Shown: positions 62,981-64,000 of the stretch, one piece after another
How positions within the stretch are numbered: the stretch's first letter is position 1
Layout: every line of letters begins with the position of its first letter
From: Alicycliphilus denitrificans K601
GTDB taxonomy: Bacteria; Pseudomonadota; Gammaproteobacteria; Burkholderiales; Burkholderiaceae_C
Assembly (NCBI RefSeq): GCF_000204645.1
Contig: NC_015422.1
Location: 620,001 to 684,000 of the forward strand
Length of the DNA: 64,000 nucleotides
Reading direction: 5' to 3'
Notes under the pieces: generated by a model
Told to the model about the DNA's origin: nothing
Seen by the model: only the letters and a program-made list of their open reading frames with translations
The model's database searches: none
Translations under genes and position numbers: made by a program

Positions 62981-63688
62981 ATGTCCCTGGTCCGGCCTTC
63001 CCTCCTGCGACGCCTGCTGCCGGCCGTCTGCGCAGCCGTGCTGGCAGGCTGCGCCGTGCAGCAGCCGCAGCCAGCGGCCAAATCCGCCCCTCCCACTGCC
63101 GCCCCGCCAGCGCCTGCCGCCGCGGCAGCGCCTCCCGCCCGGCCGGCGCCCCGCGAGCCGGCGCTGCGCATGAAGCCCGAGCGCCGACCCGGCGAAGGCT
63201 CGGGCGCGCCGGCCCTGCGTGCACCCGAGCCCGAGGCGCCGGTGCTGCTCGCCAGCGGCCAGGCATCCTGGTATGCCGACAGCCTGCACGGGCGGCGCAC
63301 GGCCAACGGCGAGCGCTACGACCGCGAGGAATTCACGGCCGCGCACCGCAGCCTGCCCTTTGGCGCGCGCCTGTGCGTGCGCAGCCTGGTCAACGGCCGC
63401 ACGGTCATCGTGCGCGTGAACGACCGCGGGCCGTTCACGCCCGGGCGCATCATCGACCTGAGCCGCGCCGCGGCAGAGGAGCTCGGCATGGTGGGCCTGG
63501 GCATCAAGCCGGTGGAGCTGTGGCAGCTGGGGGCAGACGACGAGGCCTGCCCCGAAAGCCTGGAGCCGGCCGCCCAGGGCTCGGGCCTGGGGCTGGACGC
63601 CGAGGCCGCCGCCAAGGCGCTGCAGCAGCCCGCGCCCAAGGCGAAGGCGCCAGCCGCGCGCAAGCCGCGGCGCAACAAGCGCCGCTGA
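62981..63688 (+). CDS. rlpA: RlpA-like lipoprotein (septal ring lytic transglycosylase family)
   Basis: 235-residue lipoprotein with lipobox LAGC (C24). An Ala/Pro-rich linker (about 30-90) leads to the double-psi beta-barrel: GQASWYADSLHGRRTANGER, FTAAHRSLPFGARL and VRVNDRGPFTPGRIIDLSRAA carry the family's catalytic Asp region. A basic tail follows (KPRRNKRR). No SPOR domain is present, unlike E. coli RlpA. ATG 62981 was preferred over 62969 to give a normal signal peptide. It acts on glycan strands at the outer membrane or septum. Confidence 0.9.
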   Translation: MSLVRPSLLRRLLPAVCAAVLAGCAVQQPQPAAKSAPPTAAPPAPAAAAAPPARPAPREPALRMKPERRPGEGSGAPALRAPEPEAPVLLASGQASWYADSLHGRRTANGERYDREEFTAAHRSLPFGARLCVRSLVNGRTVIVRVNDRGPFTPGRIIDLSRAAAEELGMVGLGIKPVELWQLGADDEACPESLEPAAQGSGLGLDAEAAAKALQQPAPKAKAPAARKPRRNKRR

Positions 63689-64000
63689 CTACGGCGCGCC
63701 GCCCTCCAGCGTCCAGGCTGCGTGCCGGTCCTGGGCCAGCAGCTCGGCCATCTGCGGCAGGGCCGCGCGCAGCGCGGCATCGAGCGTGAAGGGCGGGTTG
63801 ATCAGGAACATGCCGCTGGCCGGCAGCCCGGGCCGGCGGCCCGGCGCGGTGCCAGCCGGCGCCGTCTTGCCGGACTTCACCGTCAGCGTGGCGTGCAGCC
63901 AGGACTTGCCGGCCTTCTGTGCCAGGGTCTTGAGCCGGCGCGGCAGCTCATGCGCCTCGGGCCGAGGGATGATGGGATACCAGACGGCGTACACGCCCGT
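63689..64000 (-). CDS. rlmJ: 3' part of 23S rRNA adenine-N6-methyltransferase RlmJ (partial)
   Basis: C-terminal part of about 104 residues; the gene enters from the right edge. VWYPIIPRPEAHELPRRL and GLPASGMFLINPPFTLDAAL match the end of RlmJ, where the NPP(F/W) motif of N6-adenine methyltransferases and SGM(F) are conserved. RlmJ methylates A2030 of 23S rRNA. The stop at 63689-63691 directly abuts the rlpA stop (convergent). The start lies outside the window. Confidence 0.85.
   Translation of the reverse strand, partial: TGVYAVWYPIIPRPEAHELPRRLKTLAQKAGKSWLHATLTVKSGKTAPAGTAPGRRPGLPASGMFLINPPFTLDAALRAALPQMAELLAQDRHAAWTLEGGAP

Overview
The window is a densely packed, high-GC chromosome segment from a betaproteobacterium, most likely a member of the Comamonadaceae (Acidovorax / Alicycliphilus / Melaminivora type). 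This rests on the gene content and order (argB next to slmA; ahcY with a SAH riboswitch, then tlyA and metF; a fatty-acid beta-oxidation block carrying a DUF2147 gene) and on short GATAGCTG / AAGCGCT dispersed repeats that I associate with this family. No database search was possible, so the genus is an inference. No tRNA, rRNA or CRISPR array was seen.

Layout. 1-2751: end of a branched-chain or 2-oxoacid dehydrogenase operon (E1 beta tail, E2, E3). 2856-8895: glyQS, gmhB, a 167-bp long-palindrome element, plsC, a YgjP-like metallopeptidase and a rhodanese. 8900-11586: kbp-like BON/LysM protein, coaX, a TetR regulator and a phasin-like protein. 11785-17247: dTDP-L-rhamnose synthesis (rfbBDAC) with two glycosyltransferases, all overlapping and therefore one operon. 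17255-24948: type II secretion genes gspE to gspN. gspN is cut by an IS630-type element (24905-26378), and no secretin gspD or gspC follows. 26453-33494: a second surface-polysaccharide block (WsaF-like glycosyltransferase, wzm, wzt with a carbohydrate-binding tail, an LpxL-like acyltransferase, a methyltransferase with a coiled-coil tail, a lytic transglycosylase and a WecA-like transferase). 33555-35263: argB and slmA. 35405-43703: TetR-controlled beta-oxidation genes, ending in an 89-bp tandem duplication of the 3' end of the last gene. 44048-47321: bactofilin, yciA, an Atm1-type ABC exporter and a MazG-like pyrophosphohydrolase. 47376-51421: DctPMQ TRAP transporter with a divergent HypT-like LysR regulator. 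51625-55955: glutamate/aspartate ABC transporter gltIJKL with a convergent ornithine cyclodeaminase gene. 56016-59338: HAD phosphatase, prfC and an SDR. 59414-62942: the methyl-cycle operon (promoter, SAH riboswitch, ahcY, long hairpin, tlyA, metF). 62981-64000: rlpA and the 3' end of rlmJ.

How the parts work together. The rfb genes make dTDP-rhamnose. The flanking rhamnosyltransferase-like enzymes, the WecA-like initiating transferase and the Wzm/Wzt exporter could build and export a rhamnose-containing O-polysaccharide. The methyltransferase with a coiled coil of about 90 residues beside a Wzt with a binding tail fits a cap-and-ruler chain-length system. The type II secretion operon lies in the middle of this locus and its distal end has been lost at an IS junction, which points to rearrangement.

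The most interesting non-coding structure is repetitive: a dispersed AAGCGCT-CAGCTAT repeat (about ten copies, four inside genes, one a convergent terminator), a long-palindrome element at 6621-6787 with end fragments at 43881 and 46927, and the perfect 89-bp tandem duplication.
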